This document shows positions 1-10,782 of a DNA stretch of 64,000 nucleotides, in pieces. Source of the DNA: JBJEFI01 sp051873875. Its GTDB lineage: Bacteria; Bacillota; Bacilli; Bacillales; Bacillaceae_G. The notes beneath the pieces are model-generated. The model ran no database searches. It was not told the origin of the DNA and worked only from the letters and a program-made list of their open reading frames with translations. Both the position numbers and the translations under genes were made by a program. The number at the start of each line of letters is the position of its first letter. Position 1 is the first letter of the stretch. The DNA lies in NCBI GenBank assembly GCA_051873875.1, contig JBJEFI010000048.1, forward strand, positions 1-64,000. Direction: 5' to 3'.

Positions 1-40
1 CTAAGACTTCCACTTCAAAGCTTAGCAAAATCAAAGAAGT

Positions 41-137
41 TTAAGTGGGAGATAAGTGGCAGTATGAACCCGATTGGTTCAACTAACCATAAGTGGGAGA
101 TAAAAGAAAACTCCCACTTATGGAAGTTTCACTTTAT
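41..137 (+). repeat. Structured interspersed repeat, copy A
   Basis: A 97-bp element that matches 57526..57621 (read on the minus strand) along its whole length with about one indel. Order of parts: a near-identical 19-base head (TTAAGTGGGAGATAAGTGG), a variable linker, CCGATT, a hairpin TGGTT-CAACT-AACCA, a perfect 11-bp hairpin with arms ATAAGTGGGAG and CTCCCACTTAT, and a tail TTTCACTTTAT. Both hairpins show paired changes in the other copy, which argues for selection on RNA or DNA structure. It abuts the pbuX stop codon and lies antisense to pbuX; its long hairpin could also help end pbuX transcription. It resembles the interspersed repeat families reported in Bacillus, but I cannot assign a class. 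Confidence 0.75.
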
Positions 138-139
138 CA

Positions 140-1434
140 TTAACTAACTTTTCTATCTTCTGATTGTACTTTTGCTTTTTCTCCAATCGTGAAAAATGCA
201 TTTAATAAAACGGCAGTTAAGCTACCTAATACAATCCCACTATCTGTGATAATTCGTACGCTAGCAGGGAATTGTTCAAATAATGTTGGTACGACTGTGA
301 TTCCTAATCCTAAACCAACAGAACAAGCAATTACCAATAAGTTACCTTGTTTCGTTAAATCTACACTACCTAACATTTTAATTCCGTATGAAATTACCAT
401 TCCAAACATAACAATCATTGCTCCACCTAGAACTGATTCTGGAATAATGGTTGTTAATGCTGCTAATTTCGGTAAAAAACCAAATAAAACAAGTAACCCA
501 CCACACATGAAAATAATGTTACGACTTTTCACACCAGATAATTGTACTAAACCAACGTTTTGGGAATACGTTGTATATGGAAAAGCATTGAATAAACCAC
601 CTAATATGATTGCTAATCCTTCTGCTCGATAGCCACGTGTTAAATCTTTTTCGGTAATTTCTTTTTTACAAATATCACCTAATGCAAAATAAACACCAGT
701 TGCCTCAATAACTCCTACAATAATGACAATAATCATTGTTAAAATGGCTGAGAAATTAAAAGTTGGCATTCCTAAATGAAATGGTGTAACCATATGGAAC
801 CAACTTGCTTCACGTACAGCATCAAAGCTTACATCTCCCATAAAGGCAGCAATAATTGTTCCTACTGCTAACCCTAATAAAACAGCAATCGCACGCATAA
901 ATACGGAACCAAAGCGATATACAGCTAAAATAAAAACAAAAACGAAAAATGCTAAGGCTAAATTTTTAATTTGACCGAAATCAGCGCTTCCTTGTCCACC
1001 TGCTGCATTATTAATTGCTACTGGGATTAATGTGATACCGATAATTGTTACAACCGAACCAGTCACAACAGGAGGGAAATACTTTACTAATTTTCCGAAC
1101 ACGCCACTAAATAAGAATAGAAAAATACCAGCAACAATAATTGCACCATAAATAGCGGATGTTCCTAAGTTCGTTCCAATTGTAATCATCGGTCCAACTG
1201 CTGTAAAGGTACATCCTAATACAACTGGTAGCCCAATTCCAAAATAACGATTTTTATATGCTTGTAAAATTGTTGCAACTCCACACATAACAATATCAAC
1301 AGAAATTAAATAGGTTAATTGTTGTGTTGTAAAATTTAAGGCATTTCCCACGATAATTGGAACAATAACTGCCCCAGCATACATTGCTAATACATGCTGT
1401 AAAGCTAACGAGAAATTTTTAAGTTGCTTCGTCA

Positions 1435-1435
<1 letters not shown>
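140..1435 (-). CDS. pbuX: Xanthine permease PbuX
   Basis: Integral-membrane purine permease of the nucleobase:cation symporter-2 family (431 residues), predicted to bring xanthine into the cell for salvage. The chain is almost wholly hydrophobic, with a dozen or more membrane spans. Near the N-terminus it carries QHVLAMYAGAVIVPIIVG, typical of UraA/PbuX-type transporters. Its ATG overlaps the last base of the xpt stop (TAATG), so the two are translationally coupled and share the guanine riboswitch upstream of xpt, as in Bacillus subtilis xpt-pbuX. Substrate assignment rests on this coupling; a uric-acid or uracil relative is less likely. Confidence 0.93.
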
Positions 1436-2085
<650 letters not shown>

Positions 2086-2116
2086 TTTCTCCATGAGAAA
2101 ACAAAGTACCGTTGCT

Positions 2117-2187
2117 CACTCATAGTCGACAAATTTACGGTTTATCGGTAGAAACTTGCAGGCCATATCCCCGCGATTATATGAGTG
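2117..2187 (-). promoter_or_regulatory. Guanine-class purine riboswitch aptamer (xpt-pbuX)
   Basis: On the minus strand, P1 arms CACTCAT and ATGAGTG enclose J1/2 (TATAAT), a P2 stem with loop GATATGG, J2/3 GTTTCTACC, a P3 stem with loop CCGTAAA and J3/1 GACTAT. All are hallmarks of the purine aptamer. The discriminating base in J3/1 is C (GACTAT, not GATTAT), which specifies guanine or hypoxanthine rather than adenine. It precedes xpt-pbuX, the classical target of this class. Confidence 0.96.
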
Positions 2188-2207
2188 TATCCTTTTTTGA
2201 TATTCCG

Positions 2208-2213
2208 ATTATA
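2208..2213 (-). promoter_or_regulatory. Probable -10 box of the xpt-pbuX promoter
   Basis: TATAAT on the minus strand about 20 bases upstream of the riboswitch aptamer, the expected place for a sigma-A -10 box. The -35 region (TTTTCA-like at 17 bp) is poor. Confidence 0.6.
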
Positions 2214-2283
2214 TACATAAATAACTGAAATGAAAAGTAAAAAGTATTTTAAAAATATTCTCAGTTTTTCTATTCATCGTTTT

Positions 2284-4152
2284 TTACATGACACGCTTAA
2301 ACAATTTCTCTAATTCATATGTTGAATAATGAATTAAAATTGGCCGACCATGTGGACATGTAAATGGATTACTCGTTTTACGAAGTGTTTCCAGTAAAGC
2401 AAATATTTCATCATTGGTAATGTATTGATTTGCCTTAATAGAGGCCTTACAGCTCATCATAATGGCTGCTTCTTCTCGCAATGCCTTTACATCTACTTTT
2501 TTCATAGAAGTAGCTTGCTTAATTAAATCTTGGATAATTTCCTCTTCTTCTCCTTTTGGAAACCAAGTTGGATGAGAACGAACGATATAGCTCGTCTGTC
2601 CAAATGGCTCTAAAAAGATTCCAACACGTTCTAATGCTTCTAATCTTTCTTGAACGAGTAAATATTCCTTCATGGATAAATCAATTGTAAAGGGAACAAG
2701 TAACTCTTGTAACTCCTTCGTTACATCTCCTACTTTTTCCTTAAAGTATTCATAGTTAATTCGTTCCTGTGCAGCATGTTGGTCCATAATATAGAGACCA
2801 TTCTCATTTTGCGCTAAAATATACGTACCATGCATTTGACCAATTGGATAAAGAGGTGGAAGGACTTCTTTTTCTACCACTTCTTCATTTTCTTCTATTT
2901 CTTCTTCAAACACATCCGTCTCGATTGGCGGCATCGTTTCCGTTAAGGATTGAAAGCTTTCTTCTTTACTTGGCTCTTCTTGAAAAACAGGTGCGTCAAA
3001 AATCGGCTCTTCTTTTAGAATAGGTTCTTTATCAATGGCAAATGGTTTTACTTGCTCTAACACAAATTCCTTTTTAGCAGGCGTATGTTCAAATGAAAAT
3101 TGTGTTTGCTCGGAAATTGGCTTTTCCGCTTTTCTTGAAGTCGTTGGTGCCATTGTTGGAATTAACGTCTCCTTTTTAAAAACCGATTGTATCCCTTCTG
3201 TTATTAGCTGAAGCAACTCAGCTTCTTTACTAAAACGAACTTCTAGCTTAGATGGATGCACGTTCACATCTACTAATAATGGATCCATTGTGATATTTAA
3301 AAAGACTAACGGAAATCTACCAATTGGTAAAAGTGTATGATAACCTTGGACAATTGCTTTTCCAAGTGGATAATTTTTTACATAACGACCGTTTACGATA
3401 ACTGAAATATAGTTTCTCGATGCTCTTGTTACTTCAGGAAGGGTAATATATCCTTCAATATCGAAATCTAACGACGATACAGATAAAGGCTTCATCTTTT
3501 TCACTATAGAAATACCATAAATTGCCGCTAAAACATGTCTAGCATCGCCATTACCGCTTGTTTGCAATAAAACACGGTTGTTATGAGATAATTTAAAAGA
3601 GACATCAGGATGAGCCAATGCAAGTCGATTAATAACATCTGTAATATTTCCTAATTCTGTCGTTACGGTTTTTAAATATTTTAGGCGAGCAGGCGTATTA
3701 AAAAATAAATGCTCAACAGTAATATCTGTTCCTTTTCGACTTGAAGTAGATTCATGAGTTTCAATCTCTCCACCTTTTAGTACAAGTAACGTTCCTGCAC
3801 CATCACCTGTACTTGTTCGCATCGTTAACATACTAACAGACGCGATACTTGGCAATGCCTCTCCACGGAATCCTAGCGTACGAATTCGGAATAGATCATT
3901 TTCATCTTTAATTTTACTCGTTGCATGACGCGAAAAAGCTAGAAGAGCATCTTCTTTGGCAATCCCATCGCCATTATCAATGATTCGAATTTTTGTTAGC
4001 CCTGCTTCTTCTAGTTCAATTTCAATAACTGTACTATTGGCATCAATGGCGTTTTCTACTAATTCTTTTACAACAGAGGCAGGACGTTCTACTACTTCCC
4101 CTGCCGCTATTTTATTCGATAAGATATCATCAAGCTGGTGAATTTTTCCCAT
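2284..4152 (-). CDS. mutL: DNA mismatch repair protein MutL
   Basis: Mismatch-repair ATPase and endonuclease that acts after MutS. The N-terminal GHKL ATPase shows ELVENAIDA (about 30-38), DNGDGI (59-64) and [13 protein letters not shown] (94-106). An acidic, poorly conserved linker (about 335-430) leads to the C-terminal nuclease domain with [12 protein letters not shown] (457-468), SCKASIKA and CPHGRP. The nuclease motif marks a MutH-independent, nicking MutL. QELLVP (482-487) looks like the family beta-clamp contact. The ATG at 4152 sits five bases from GGGGG; the GTG three bases earlier is too close to it. 16 bp after mutS, same operon. Confidence 0.97.
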   Translation of the reverse strand: MGKIHQLDDILSNKIAAGEVVERPASVVKELVENAIDANSTVIEIELEEAGLTKIRIIDNGDGIAKEDALLAFSRHATSKIKDENDLFRIRTLGFRGEALPSIASVSMLTMRTSTGDGAGTLLVLKGGEIETHESTSSRKGTDITVEHLFFNTPARLKYLKTVTTELGNITDVINRLALAHPDVSFKLSHNNRVLLQTSGNGDARHVLAAIYGISIVKKMKPLSVSSLDFDIEGYITLPEVTRASRNYISVIVNGRYVKNYPLGKAIVQGYHTLLPIGRFPLVFLNITMDPLLVDVNVHPSKLEVRFSKEAELLQLITEGIQSVFKKETLIPTMAPTTSRKAEKPISEQTQFSFEHTPAKKEFVLEQVKPFAIDKEPILKEEPIFDAPVFQEEPSKEESFQSLTETMPPIETDVFEEEIEENEEVVEKEVLPPLYPIGQMHGTYILAQNENGLYIMDQHAAQERINYEYFKEKVGDVTKELQELLVPFTIDLSMKEYLLVQERLEALERVGIFLEPFGQTSYIVRSHPTWFPKGEEEEIIQDLIKQATSMKKVDVKALREEAAIMMSCKASIKANQYITNDEIFALLETLRKTSNPFTCPHGRPILIHYSTYELEKLFKRVM

Positions 4153-4168
4153 CACTACCCCCTACTTT

Positions 4169-6796
4169 CTATTTCTTTTTCTTTAATTGTTTTTGAAGTG
4201 CATACAATTCATTCATTGCTTGTAATGGTGTCATATCTAAAATGTCTAGTTTTTTAATTTTTGCTACAACATCTTTTTCCTTTGAAGTGAATTCTGGTCC
4301 TTTGTCCTCTTTCACTGTTTCCACAAAGAAGGATAATTGATCATCCTCTACAACTGGCTTCCTTTCTTCTTTCGGTAAAGGAGTTGCAATTGGTGATGGA
4401 GTTATAGTGATTTCCTTCTCTTTTTCAATGCCTTCAAGTTGTGTTAATACTTCTTGGGCACGATTAATTAATTCAGCTGGTAAATTAGCCAATTGGGCAA
4501 CGTGAATCCCATAACTTTTATCTGCTGCACCGTGTTGAATTTTGTGAAGAAACACAACTTTTCCTTTTTCTTCAACAGCTGTAACGTGGACATTTTTTAG
4601 ATGAACTAAATGGTCTTCTAAATCTGTTAGTTCATGATAATGGGTTGAAAATAATGTTTTTGCACCAATGCGATGGTGAATGTATTCAATAATTGCTTGA
4701 GCAAGTGCCATCCCATCATAAGTGGATGTTCCGCGGCCAATTTCATCAAATAAAATTAAACTGTTTTTCGTTGCATGTGTGATGGCGTTGTTTGCTTCTA
4801 ACATTTCGACCATGAACGTACTTTGACCAGAAATTAAATCATCCGCTGCCCCAATACGTGTAAAAATTTGATCAAAAATTGGTAATGTCGCTTCTTCAGC
4901 AGGAATGAAACAACCAATTTGAGCCATAACAGCAATCAATGCTAATTGACGCATATACGTACTTTTACCTGACATATTTGGTCCTGTAATAAGAAGAATA
5001 TTTAAATCTTCATCCATCATACAATCATTTGGTACATAGGTGTTATTGCCAAGCACTTTTTCTACAACAGGATGACGCCCATCTTTAATCATTAATTGAC
5101 GATTTGTTGTCATTACTGGTTTTATATAATGATACTGCTCACTAATCGTCGCAAAGCTTTGATAAATATCTAACTCACTAATAATTTTTGCTAATGCTTG
5201 TAAACGAGGAATAAACGTTTTGACTTCTTCTCGAATATTTACAAATAAATCGTATTCTAGTGCAACAATTTTCTCTTCTGCTTCTAAAATAAGTGCTTCT
5301 TTTTCTTTCAATTCATCTGTAATGAATCGTTCTGCATTTGCCAATGTTTGTTTTCGTTCATACATACCTTCTGGCAAGAATTGCAAGTTTGCCCTTGTTA
5401 CCTCAATATAGTAACCAAAAATACGATTGTAACCAATTTTTAACGATTTAATCCCTGTTTTTTCGCGTTCACGACGCTCTAAATCAGCAATCCATGTTTT
5501 CCCATTTTTTGATGCATCACGATAGCGATCTAATTCTGCCGAATAACCATCTTTAATAATGTCTCCGTCCTTGATTGATAAAGGTGGTTCTTCTTTTATA
5601 CTACGCTCTAGTAATGTGGCAACTTCTTCACAAGTATCCATTTGATTTCCAAGTGTGATTGCATATTCGTTGTTTAAGCTCATCACTTTTTCTTTAATGG
5701 CAGGTACTTGAAATAAAGAACGTTTTAACTGAATTAAATCTCTTGCATTTACATTTCCAAAAGCAATTTTTCCCGCTAGACGTTCTAAATCATATACTTC
5801 TTTTAATGATTCTTTTATTTCTTCACGAGCAAAGAAGTCGTTCATAAAAGTTTCAACCATGCCATGGCGTTGCTCTATTTCTTCTTGAATGACAAGTGGA
5901 CGATCAATCCATTGTTTTAATAATCGGGCTCCCATTGCTGTTTTTGTTCCATCAAGCAACCAAACAAGAGAGCCTGTCCGATCTTTTGAGCGAATCGTTT
6001 CTACTAACTCTAAGTTACGTTTTGAGTGAATATCCATTTTCATAAAACGATTACGATAGATTTTTTTTACTTCTTGTAAATGGTCTAATGAACGCTTTTG
6101 GGTACGAATTAAATAATGTAATAAGCGTCCATATACATCTCTATCGCCTTGCTCTTGTAACGATGTAACTGTCTTTTCGAATGCAGGTACGATACTTGTT
6201 TCTTCTTCAAAAGATAATGTAATACCATATTGACGGGCAATTTCCTGAATTTCTTCTAACACTGTGTCTGAAGATAATACAAGCTCTTTTGCTCCACTGT
6301 CGACAATGAACAGCATTGCTTCTTGAACAGAACCTGTAATAGTTGTAACAGTACTCTCACCTGTTGTAATATCAACCATTGCAATGCCATAAGCTCCTTC
6401 TCCAGTTGACATACTTGCAATATAATGATTTTGTTTATCGCTAATTCCTTTGCCTTCCATGAGCGTACCTGGCGTAATTAACTGAACCACTTCGCGTTTT
6501 ACAACACCTTTTGTCGCCTTTGGGTCTTCCACTTGCTCACAAACTGCAACTTTATACCCACGCCCTACAAGTGTTTCAATATAACCAGCGGCTGCATGAT
6601 GTGGAACGCCACACATTGGAATTCGATCCCCATCACCGCCTCGACTTGTTAATGTAATTTCTAACTCTTGAGATGCCTTTATGGCATCTTCAAAAAACAT
6701 TTCATAAAAATCTCCTAATCGGAAAAATAAAAAAGCATCTTTATAATTTGCTTTAATTGACAAATATTGTTGCATCATTGGCGTATATTGTTGCAT
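4169..6796 (-). CDS. mutS: DNA mismatch repair protein MutS
   Basis: Mismatch-recognition ATPase, 875 residues, full family length. The N-terminal mismatch-contact motif appears as [11 protein letters not shown] (about 24-34), the central lever and clamp domains follow, and the C-terminal ABC-type ATPase has Walker [10 protein letters not shown] and a Walker B/signature region [16 protein letters not shown]. Near the C-terminus QLSFF resembles the beta-clamp binding motif of Bacillus MutS. The ATG at 6796 follows GGAGG. It is first gene of mutS-mutL with its own extended -10 promoter. Confidence 0.98.
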   Translation of the reverse strand: MQQYTPMMQQYLSIKANYKDAFLFFRLGDFYEMFFEDAIKASQELEITLTSRGGDGDRIPMCGVPHHAAAGYIETLVGRGYKVAVCEQVEDPKATKGVVKREVVQLITPGTLMEGKGISDKQNHYIASMSTGEGAYGIAMVDITTGESTVTTITGSVQEAMLFIVDSGAKELVLSSDTVLEEIQEIARQYGITLSFEEETSIVPAFEKTVTSLQEQGDRDVYGRLLHYLIRTQKRSLDHLQEVKKIYRNRFMKMDIHSKRNLELVETIRSKDRTGSLVWLLDGTKTAMGARLLKQWIDRPLVIQEEIEQRHGMVETFMNDFFAREEIKESLKEVYDLERLAGKIAFGNVNARDLIQLKRSLFQVPAIKEKVMSLNNEYAITLGNQMDTCEEVATLLERSIKEEPPLSIKDGDIIKDGYSAELDRYRDASKNGKTWIADLERREREKTGIKSLKIGYNRIFGYYIEVTRANLQFLPEGMYERKQTLANAERFITDELKEKEALILEAEEKIVALEYDLFVNIREEVKTFIPRLQALAKIISELDIYQSFATISEQYHYIKPVMTTNRQLMIKDGRHPVVEKVLGNNTYVPNDCMMDEDLNILLITGPNMSGKSTYMRQLALIAVMAQIGCFIPAEEATLPIFDQIFTRIGAADDLISGQSTFMVEMLEANNAITHATKNSLILFDEIGRGTSTYDGMALAQAIIEYIHHRIGAKTLFSTHYHELTDLEDHLVHLKNVHVTAVEEKGKVVFLHKIQHGAADKSYGIHVAQLANLPAELINRAQEVLTQLEGIEKEKEITITPSPIATPLPKEERKPVVEDDQLSFFVETVKEDKGPEFTSKEKDVVAKIKKLDILDMTPLQAMNELYALQKQLKKKK

Positions 6797-6831
6797 AAGT
6801 AACCTCCGAACTTTCTATCTAAACTTGTACT

Positions 6832-6840
6832 ATTATATCA
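6832..6840 (-). promoter_or_regulatory. Extended -10 promoter of mutSL
   Basis: TGATATAAT on the minus strand, 35 bp upstream of the mutS ATG, matches the extended -10 form (TGN-TATAAT). No good -35 hexamer stands 17 bp upstream, consistent with an extended -10 promoter. Confidence 0.6.
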
Positions 6841-6913
6841 CAAGATTGTTTTCTCGTTACGTCTAATCCTGTATTTTCATTATAGAGATTATTTATAAGT
6901 CTTTTCTTTCCCA

Positions 6914-6946
6914 TGTAAAAAAGGTTGCATACTAGTGGCAACCTTT
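6914..6946 (-). terminator. Terminator after cotE
   Basis: Hairpin AAAGGTTGC / GCAACCTTT followed by a T run on the minus strand, about 10 bases past the cotE stop. It separates cotE from mutSL. Confidence 0.9.
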
Positions 6947-6955
6947 CCTTTTATT

Positions 6956-7495
6956 CTATTCTTCTTCAGCGTCACCAATAAAGTTTGGATCTAATTCATC
7001 TAATTCATCATCAAAGCCAAAATCCCAATCATCATCATTACATCCATTTGGGTTAACAGCAACACATACTTTTGTTTCTCCAACTGCTTCTACAATAAAT
7101 TCCCTTTCAATATCAACAATAATTCGTGAACCATCCGGTGAAATAACAGCTTCTAAACAATGAGGATGCTGAACTACTCTTGCCACAATTTCTTGATCAT
7201 TCCCTACTACCTGGTCATCCCGATAGTGTAATTTCACAACATCCTTATAGCTACATACTTCACTTAAAGATTGTGTTTTGCTGTTATCGTTATAAGAATA
7301 CCATACATCAATATTATACTTTCCTGTCAATTCAACTGTATTTCCAACTTTTTTAGCACTATATACATGATTAATAACCCAACACCCTAAAATACTTGAA
7401 GGCTTATGAGCTGGCATAATTGCATTTTGAGATTTAATATATTTACGCCCTTTTGCCACAACTGCCTTTGTTATAATCTCTCTGTAGTCTGACAT
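6956..7495 (-). CDS. cotE: Spore coat morphogenetic protein CotE
   Basis: Structural protein that directs outer-coat (and in some species exosporium) assembly on the forespore surface. 179 residues, the CotE family length. Recognised from MSDYREIITKAVVAKGRK at the N-terminus, ILGCWVINH, the conserved EREFIVEAVGETKVCVAVNP block (about 129-148) and a very acidic C-terminal tail ending in ELDPNFIGDAEEE. The middle differs strongly from CotE of model Bacillus species, which is usual for this protein. Monocistronic: sigma-K-type promoter upstream, terminator downstream. Confidence 0.95.
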   Translation of the reverse strand: MSDYREIITKAVVAKGRKYIKSQNAIMPAHKPSSILGCWVINHVYSAKKVGNTVELTGKYNIDVWYSYNDNSKTQSLSEVCSYKDVVKLHYRDDQVVGNDQEIVARVVQHPHCLEAVISPDGSRIIVDIEREFIVEAVGETKVCVAVNPNGCNDDDWDFGFDDELDELDPNFIGDAEEE

Positions 7496-7529
7496 AGTTG
7501 TTTTTCCCTCCTCAAAACAATACTTATCA

Positions 7530-7560
7530 TATCATATGCATGACATTAGCGGAGTGTTCC
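7530..7560 (-). promoter_or_regulatory. Sigma-K-type promoter of cotE
   Basis: GGAACA at 7560-7555 and CATATGATA at 7538-7530, separated by 16 bp, match the sigma-K consensus (GKMACM, CATANNNTA) at every defined position. The -10 would also tolerate sigma-E. It lies 35 bp upstream of the cotE ATG, and mother-cell expression of cotE is established in Bacillus. Confidence 0.75.
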
Positions 7561-7761
7561 TTTCTTCCCTTCAGCCAAATAAACATTGTAACGTACAATA
7601 CATTTTTATGCTTTCATCATTAAAACATGATGAATTTTTATAAGAAAACTACAAGCACTCTTTTTCTAGTCCCTTCTAAAAGACTACTTTTAGTAAGAAA
7701 AAATTTTTCATTTCAAAATAAAAAAATTACCTTTGAAAAAACAACTAAAGAATTATCACAT

Positions 7762-7792
7762 AAAAAAAGAGGCTGACATATGTCAACCTCTT
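7762..7792 (-). terminator. Terminator after miaB-ricA
   Basis: Hairpin with arms AGAGGTTGAC and GTCAGCCTCT around a short AT loop, then seven T on the minus strand. The hairpin starts at the ricA stop codon. Confidence 0.88.
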
Positions 7793-8222
7793 ATTTACAA
7801 CCCCCACAGCCTTTTGATGCAGCTAATTGTGAGCCTGTTTCGCCACTAAGCTTATCTCCACCTGTAGATTCAATAATTTCTTCTGTTACTTTGTTTGAAA
7901 TAGTCGAAGTAACTAATTGTAACAATTCATTTACTTCTATCTGTGATTGCTTAAATTGATTTACAATCGGTAAACTATCCAATTCGTCGTGTAAGGCATT
8001 AATATCTGCTTCTACTTTCTTTAGTGCCTCTGTCTTTTGGAAATGTTCTAGATTTACCGCATGTTTTTGCAAGCTCTTAATGCGATCGATTGTTGTTCTA
8101 ACATTCTCATTTTCATTAATTGCTGCTTCTGCACGTTTGAAAAAATCAACTTCTTCTGTTTCCGCAATCATTTTTGCTAATTCCTTTGCTTTTTGAACAA
8201 CCTCATCCCTTGTATATCCCAT
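7791..8222 (-). CDS. ricA: RicA (YmcA), RNase Y regulatory factor
   Basis: Subunit of the Y-complex (RicA, RicF/YlbF, RicT/YaaT), which in B. subtilis adjusts RNase Y cleavage of operon mRNAs and is required for biofilm formation, competence and sporulation. 143 residues, mostly helical, of the YlbF/YmcA family. The C-terminus ends GCGGCK, a CxxC pair; cysteines of the complex bind iron-sulfur clusters in B. subtilis. One base separates it from miaB, so the two are co-transcribed. Its target enzyme, rny, is about 6 kb away. Confidence 0.93.
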   Translation of the reverse strand: MGYTRDEVVQKAKELAKMIAETEEVDFFKRAEAAINENENVRTTIDRIKSLQKHAVNLEHFQKTEALKKVEADINALHDELDSLPIVNQFKQSQIEVNELLQLVTSTISNKVTEEIIESTGGDKLSGETGSQLAASKGCGGCK

Positions 8223-8223
8223 T

Positions 8224-9747
8224 TTATTTCACCTCAACTGGATTTTCTACCATTTCACCATTCAATGTCCATGTTTTTGCGTCTGTAATTTTTACATAAA
8301 CAATGTCTCCAATTACTTCTTTTGGACCTTTGAAGTTTACTAATTTATTTGTACGAGTATAGCCAGAGAGTACATCTGCATTCTTTTTACTTACGCCTTC
8401 TACTAGTACTTCTACAACTTGTCCTTCATACGCTTTGTTTTTCTTATTTGCAATTTCATTTACAACTGCATTTAAGCGTTGTAAACGTTCTTTCTTTACT
8501 TCCATCGGTACATTATCTACCATCTTCGCTGCTGGTGTTCCTTCACGCGGAGAATAAATAAATGTAAATGCTGTATCATATCCTACTTCTTTATATAAAG
8601 AAAGTGTTTCTTCAAATTGCTCTTCAGTTTCATTTGGATACCCAACGATAATATCTGTTGTAAATGTAGCGTTTGGAATTGCTTCTTTAATTTTACCAAC
8701 TAACTCAAGGTATCTTTCACGTGTATATTTACGTGCCATAATTTTTAAAATTTCATTATTACCTGATTGAACTGGTAAATGAATGTGTTCAACAAGGTTT
8801 CCACCCTTTGCTAACACTTCAATTAAATGATCATCAAAATCACGTGGGTGACTTGTTGTAAAACGGATACGAGGAATATCAATTTTTCGAATTTCATCCA
8901 TTAAATCACCTAGACCATACTTCATGTCTGTGAAATCTTTTCCGTATGCATTTACGTTTTGGCCTAATAATGTAATTTCTTTATAGCCTTTGCGCGCTAA
9001 TTCACGTACTTCAGCAATAATATCTTCTGGACGACGGCTACGCTCTTTACCACGTGTATAAGGAACGATACAATACGTACAGAATTTATCACAACCATAC
9101 ATAATGTTAACCCATGCTTTAATATCACCACGACGTACTTTCGGAAGGTTCTCAATAACGTCTCCTTCTTTTGACCATACTTCAATAACCATTGCTTTAC
9201 TAAACATTGCTTCTTTAATAATCTGTGGTAGACGATGAATGTTATGTGTACCAAAAATCATATCAACAAATTGATGTTTTTGAAGAATTTTATTTACAAC
9301 AGATTCCTCTTGGCTCATACAACCACAAACACCAATTAATACGTCTGGCTTTCTACGTTTTAATTCTTTTAAATGACCAATTTCACCAAATACTTTGTTT
9401 TCCGCGTTTTCACGGATTGCACACGTATTTAATAAAATAATATCTGCATCTTCCACTGTATGAACAGCCGTATAGCCCATTGTGATTAAAATTCCAGCCA
9501 TTACCTCTGTATCATGTTCATTCATTTGGCAACCATAAGTCCGAATATAGAATGTGCGACCTTGTCCGATATTTTTCATATCTTCTGGAATTTCAAAATC
9601 ATGTTTATATTGTACGTCTTCTTTCCCTCGACGTTTTGCATCTTTTAAAGATGGTGCTGTATATACTTTTTCAAAATATTTACTATAATCCTTAGTGGAT
9701 TTTTTGTCCGAAGGAATTGTAGTTGATAAACGTTGTTCTTCATTCAT
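8224..9747 (-). CDS. miaB: tRNA-2-methylthio-N6-dimethylallyladenosine synthase MiaB
   Basis: Radical-SAM methylthiotransferase converting i6A37 to ms2i6A37 in tRNAs reading UNN codons. 507 residues, with an N-terminal extension typical of Bacillus. The N-terminal cluster domain supplies [17 protein letters not shown] and GVCGC cysteines (about 73-143); the radical-SAM CxxxCxxC is CDKFCTYC (about 218-225); a TRAM domain closes the chain. It needs two 4Fe-4S clusters and reducing power. First gene of miaB-ricA, with its own promoter and a paired inverted repeat upstream. Confidence 0.97.
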   Translation of the reverse strand: MNEEQRLSTTIPSDKKSTKDYSKYFEKVYTAPSLKDAKRRGKEDVQYKHDFEIPEDMKNIGQGRTFYIRTYGCQMNEHDTEVMAGILITMGYTAVHTVEDADIILLNTCAIRENAENKVFGEIGHLKELKRRKPDVLIGVCGCMSQEESVVNKILQKHQFVDMIFGTHNIHRLPQIIKEAMFSKAMVIEVWSKEGDVIENLPKVRRGDIKAWVNIMYGCDKFCTYCIVPYTRGKERSRRPEDIIAEVRELARKGYKEITLLGQNVNAYGKDFTDMKYGLGDLMDEIRKIDIPRIRFTTSHPRDFDDHLIEVLAKGGNLVEHIHLPVQSGNNEILKIMARKYTRERYLELVGKIKEAIPNATFTTDIIVGYPNETEEQFEETLSLYKEVGYDTAFTFIYSPREGTPAAKMVDNVPMEVKKERLQRLNAVVNEIANKKNKAYEGQVVEVLVEGVSKKNADVLSGYTRTNKLVNFKGPKEVIGDIVYVKITDAKTWTLNGEMVENPVEVK

Positions 9748-9761
9748 AGTTTCTTTCTCCT

Positions 9762-9823
9762 TTCATTTAAACCACGACCAAATAAAGGTTTACACCATTC
9801 ATAGTATATATGGTTTAAATGAA
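9762..9823. repeat. 13-bp inverted repeat flanking the miaB start region
   Basis: TTCATTTAAACCA (9762-9774) and its exact reverse complement TGGTTTAAATGAA (9811-9823), 36 bp apart. One arm lies inside the spacer of the predicted miaB promoter, the other directly before the miaB Shine-Dalgarno. Because the upstream arm precedes the transcription start, a DNA-level role (paired operators) fits better than an RNA hairpin. Confidence 0.6.
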
Positions 9824-9831
9824 TTAAACAA
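9803..9831 (-). promoter_or_regulatory. Sigma-A-type promoter of miaB-ricA
   Basis: TTGTTT (9831-9826), 17-bp spacer, TATACT (9808-9803) on the minus strand, about 55 bp upstream of the miaB ATG. The spacer contains one arm of the 13-bp inverted repeat. Confidence 0.6.
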
Positions 9832-9865
9832 CATATGTCATTCATTCTTTTAAAAGCCAAATTTT

Positions 9866-9904
9866 AAAAAAACCGAGTCAAGAATATCATTCTTTACTCG
9901 GTTT
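9866..9904 (-). terminator. Terminator after korAB
   Basis: Hairpin with arms AACCGAGT and ACTCGGTT extended by an AAGAAT/ATTCTT stem, followed by a T run on the minus strand, about 10 bases after the korB stop. Confidence 0.9.
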
Positions 9905-9913
9905 TAATTGGCA

Positions 9914-10780
9914 TTACATAAATTCTGCTAATAATTTATCAAACTGCTCTTTTTCCATTTCAAGATTATGATCAACTAAAGGAGTTTCTGTAAATCCATG
10001 TACTAAATCTTCATATGGTTTTTGTTCTTTATTTTGATAAATTAACCCTGTTACAAGGCTATTATGTTTCATTAATGTTTGCATTGCTTCTTCACGATTA
10101 TGTGGATTATACCCTTCAATCTTGCTTAAGCTTGTCAGATTATTTTTAAACCAATCATATGTGTTTACTTTATTATATGTTACACATGGGCTAAATACGT
10201 TAATTAAAGAGAAGCCTTTATGATTTAATCCAGCCTCAATTAAAGCTGTTAATTCTTTTAAATCACTAGAGAAGCTTTGTGCTACAAACGTTGCCCCTGC
10301 AGTTAATGCCATTTCCATTACGTTTAATGAAGATTCAATTGAACCCTCTGGTGTACTTTTTGTTTTAAATCCGACTTGGCTACGTGGAGATGTTTGGCCT
10401 TTTGTTAAACCATAAATTTGATTGTCCATTACGATATACGTGATATCAATATTTCTTCTAATTGAATGAACGGTATGACCCATACCAATGGCGAATCCAT
10501 CTCCATCCCCACCAGAAGCGATAACAGTTAAATCACGATTTGCCATTTTTACACCTTGTGCAATCGGTAATGCACGTCCATGGATACTGTGAAATCCGTA
10601 TGATTTAATATAACCTGAAATACGTCCTGAACAACCAATACCAGAGATGACAGCAAGTTGTTCTGGTTGTAAGCCTACATTTGCGGCTGCCCTTTGAATT
10701 GCTGCTTGAACAGAGAAATCACCACATCCAGGACACCAGTTAGGTTTGATATTGTTACGAAAATCTTTAAATGTAGCCAT
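9914..10780 (-). CDS. korB: 2-oxoacid:ferredoxin oxidoreductase, beta subunit
   Basis: TPP and 4Fe-4S subunit of a CoA-acylating 2-oxoacid:ferredoxin oxidoreductase (2-oxoglutarate or pyruvate). 288 residues. Cluster ligands are visible as CPGC (C16, C19), GIGC (C50) and a later SPC; the TPP/Mg motif is GGDGDGFAIGMGH (about 91-103) followed by DNQIYGLTKGQ. Two bases after korA, so one operon. There is no separate ferredoxin-like delta subunit, which matches two-subunit KorAB enzymes that reduce free ferredoxin. Substrate not decidable from sequence reading; Kor preferred over Por. Confidence 0.9.
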   Translation of the reverse strand: MATFKDFRNNIKPNWCPGCGDFSVQAAIQRAAANVGLQPEQLAVISGIGCSGRISGYIKSYGFHSIHGRALPIAQGVKMANRDLTVIASGGDGDGFAIGMGHTVHSIRRNIDITYIVMDNQIYGLTKGQTSPRSQVGFKTKSTPEGSIESSLNVMEMALTAGATFVAQSFSSDLKELTALIEAGLNHKGFSLINVFSPCVTYNKVNTYDWFKNNLTSLSKIEGYNPHNREEAMQTLMKHNSLVTGLIYQNKEQKPYEDLVHGFTETPLVDHNLEMEKEQFDKLLAEFM

Positions 10781-10782
10781 TC

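Noticed and set aside
8997..9254. An 85-aa minus-strand frame inside miaB
   Set aside because: Alternative frame of miaB over a conserved domain; composition typical of a shadow frame.
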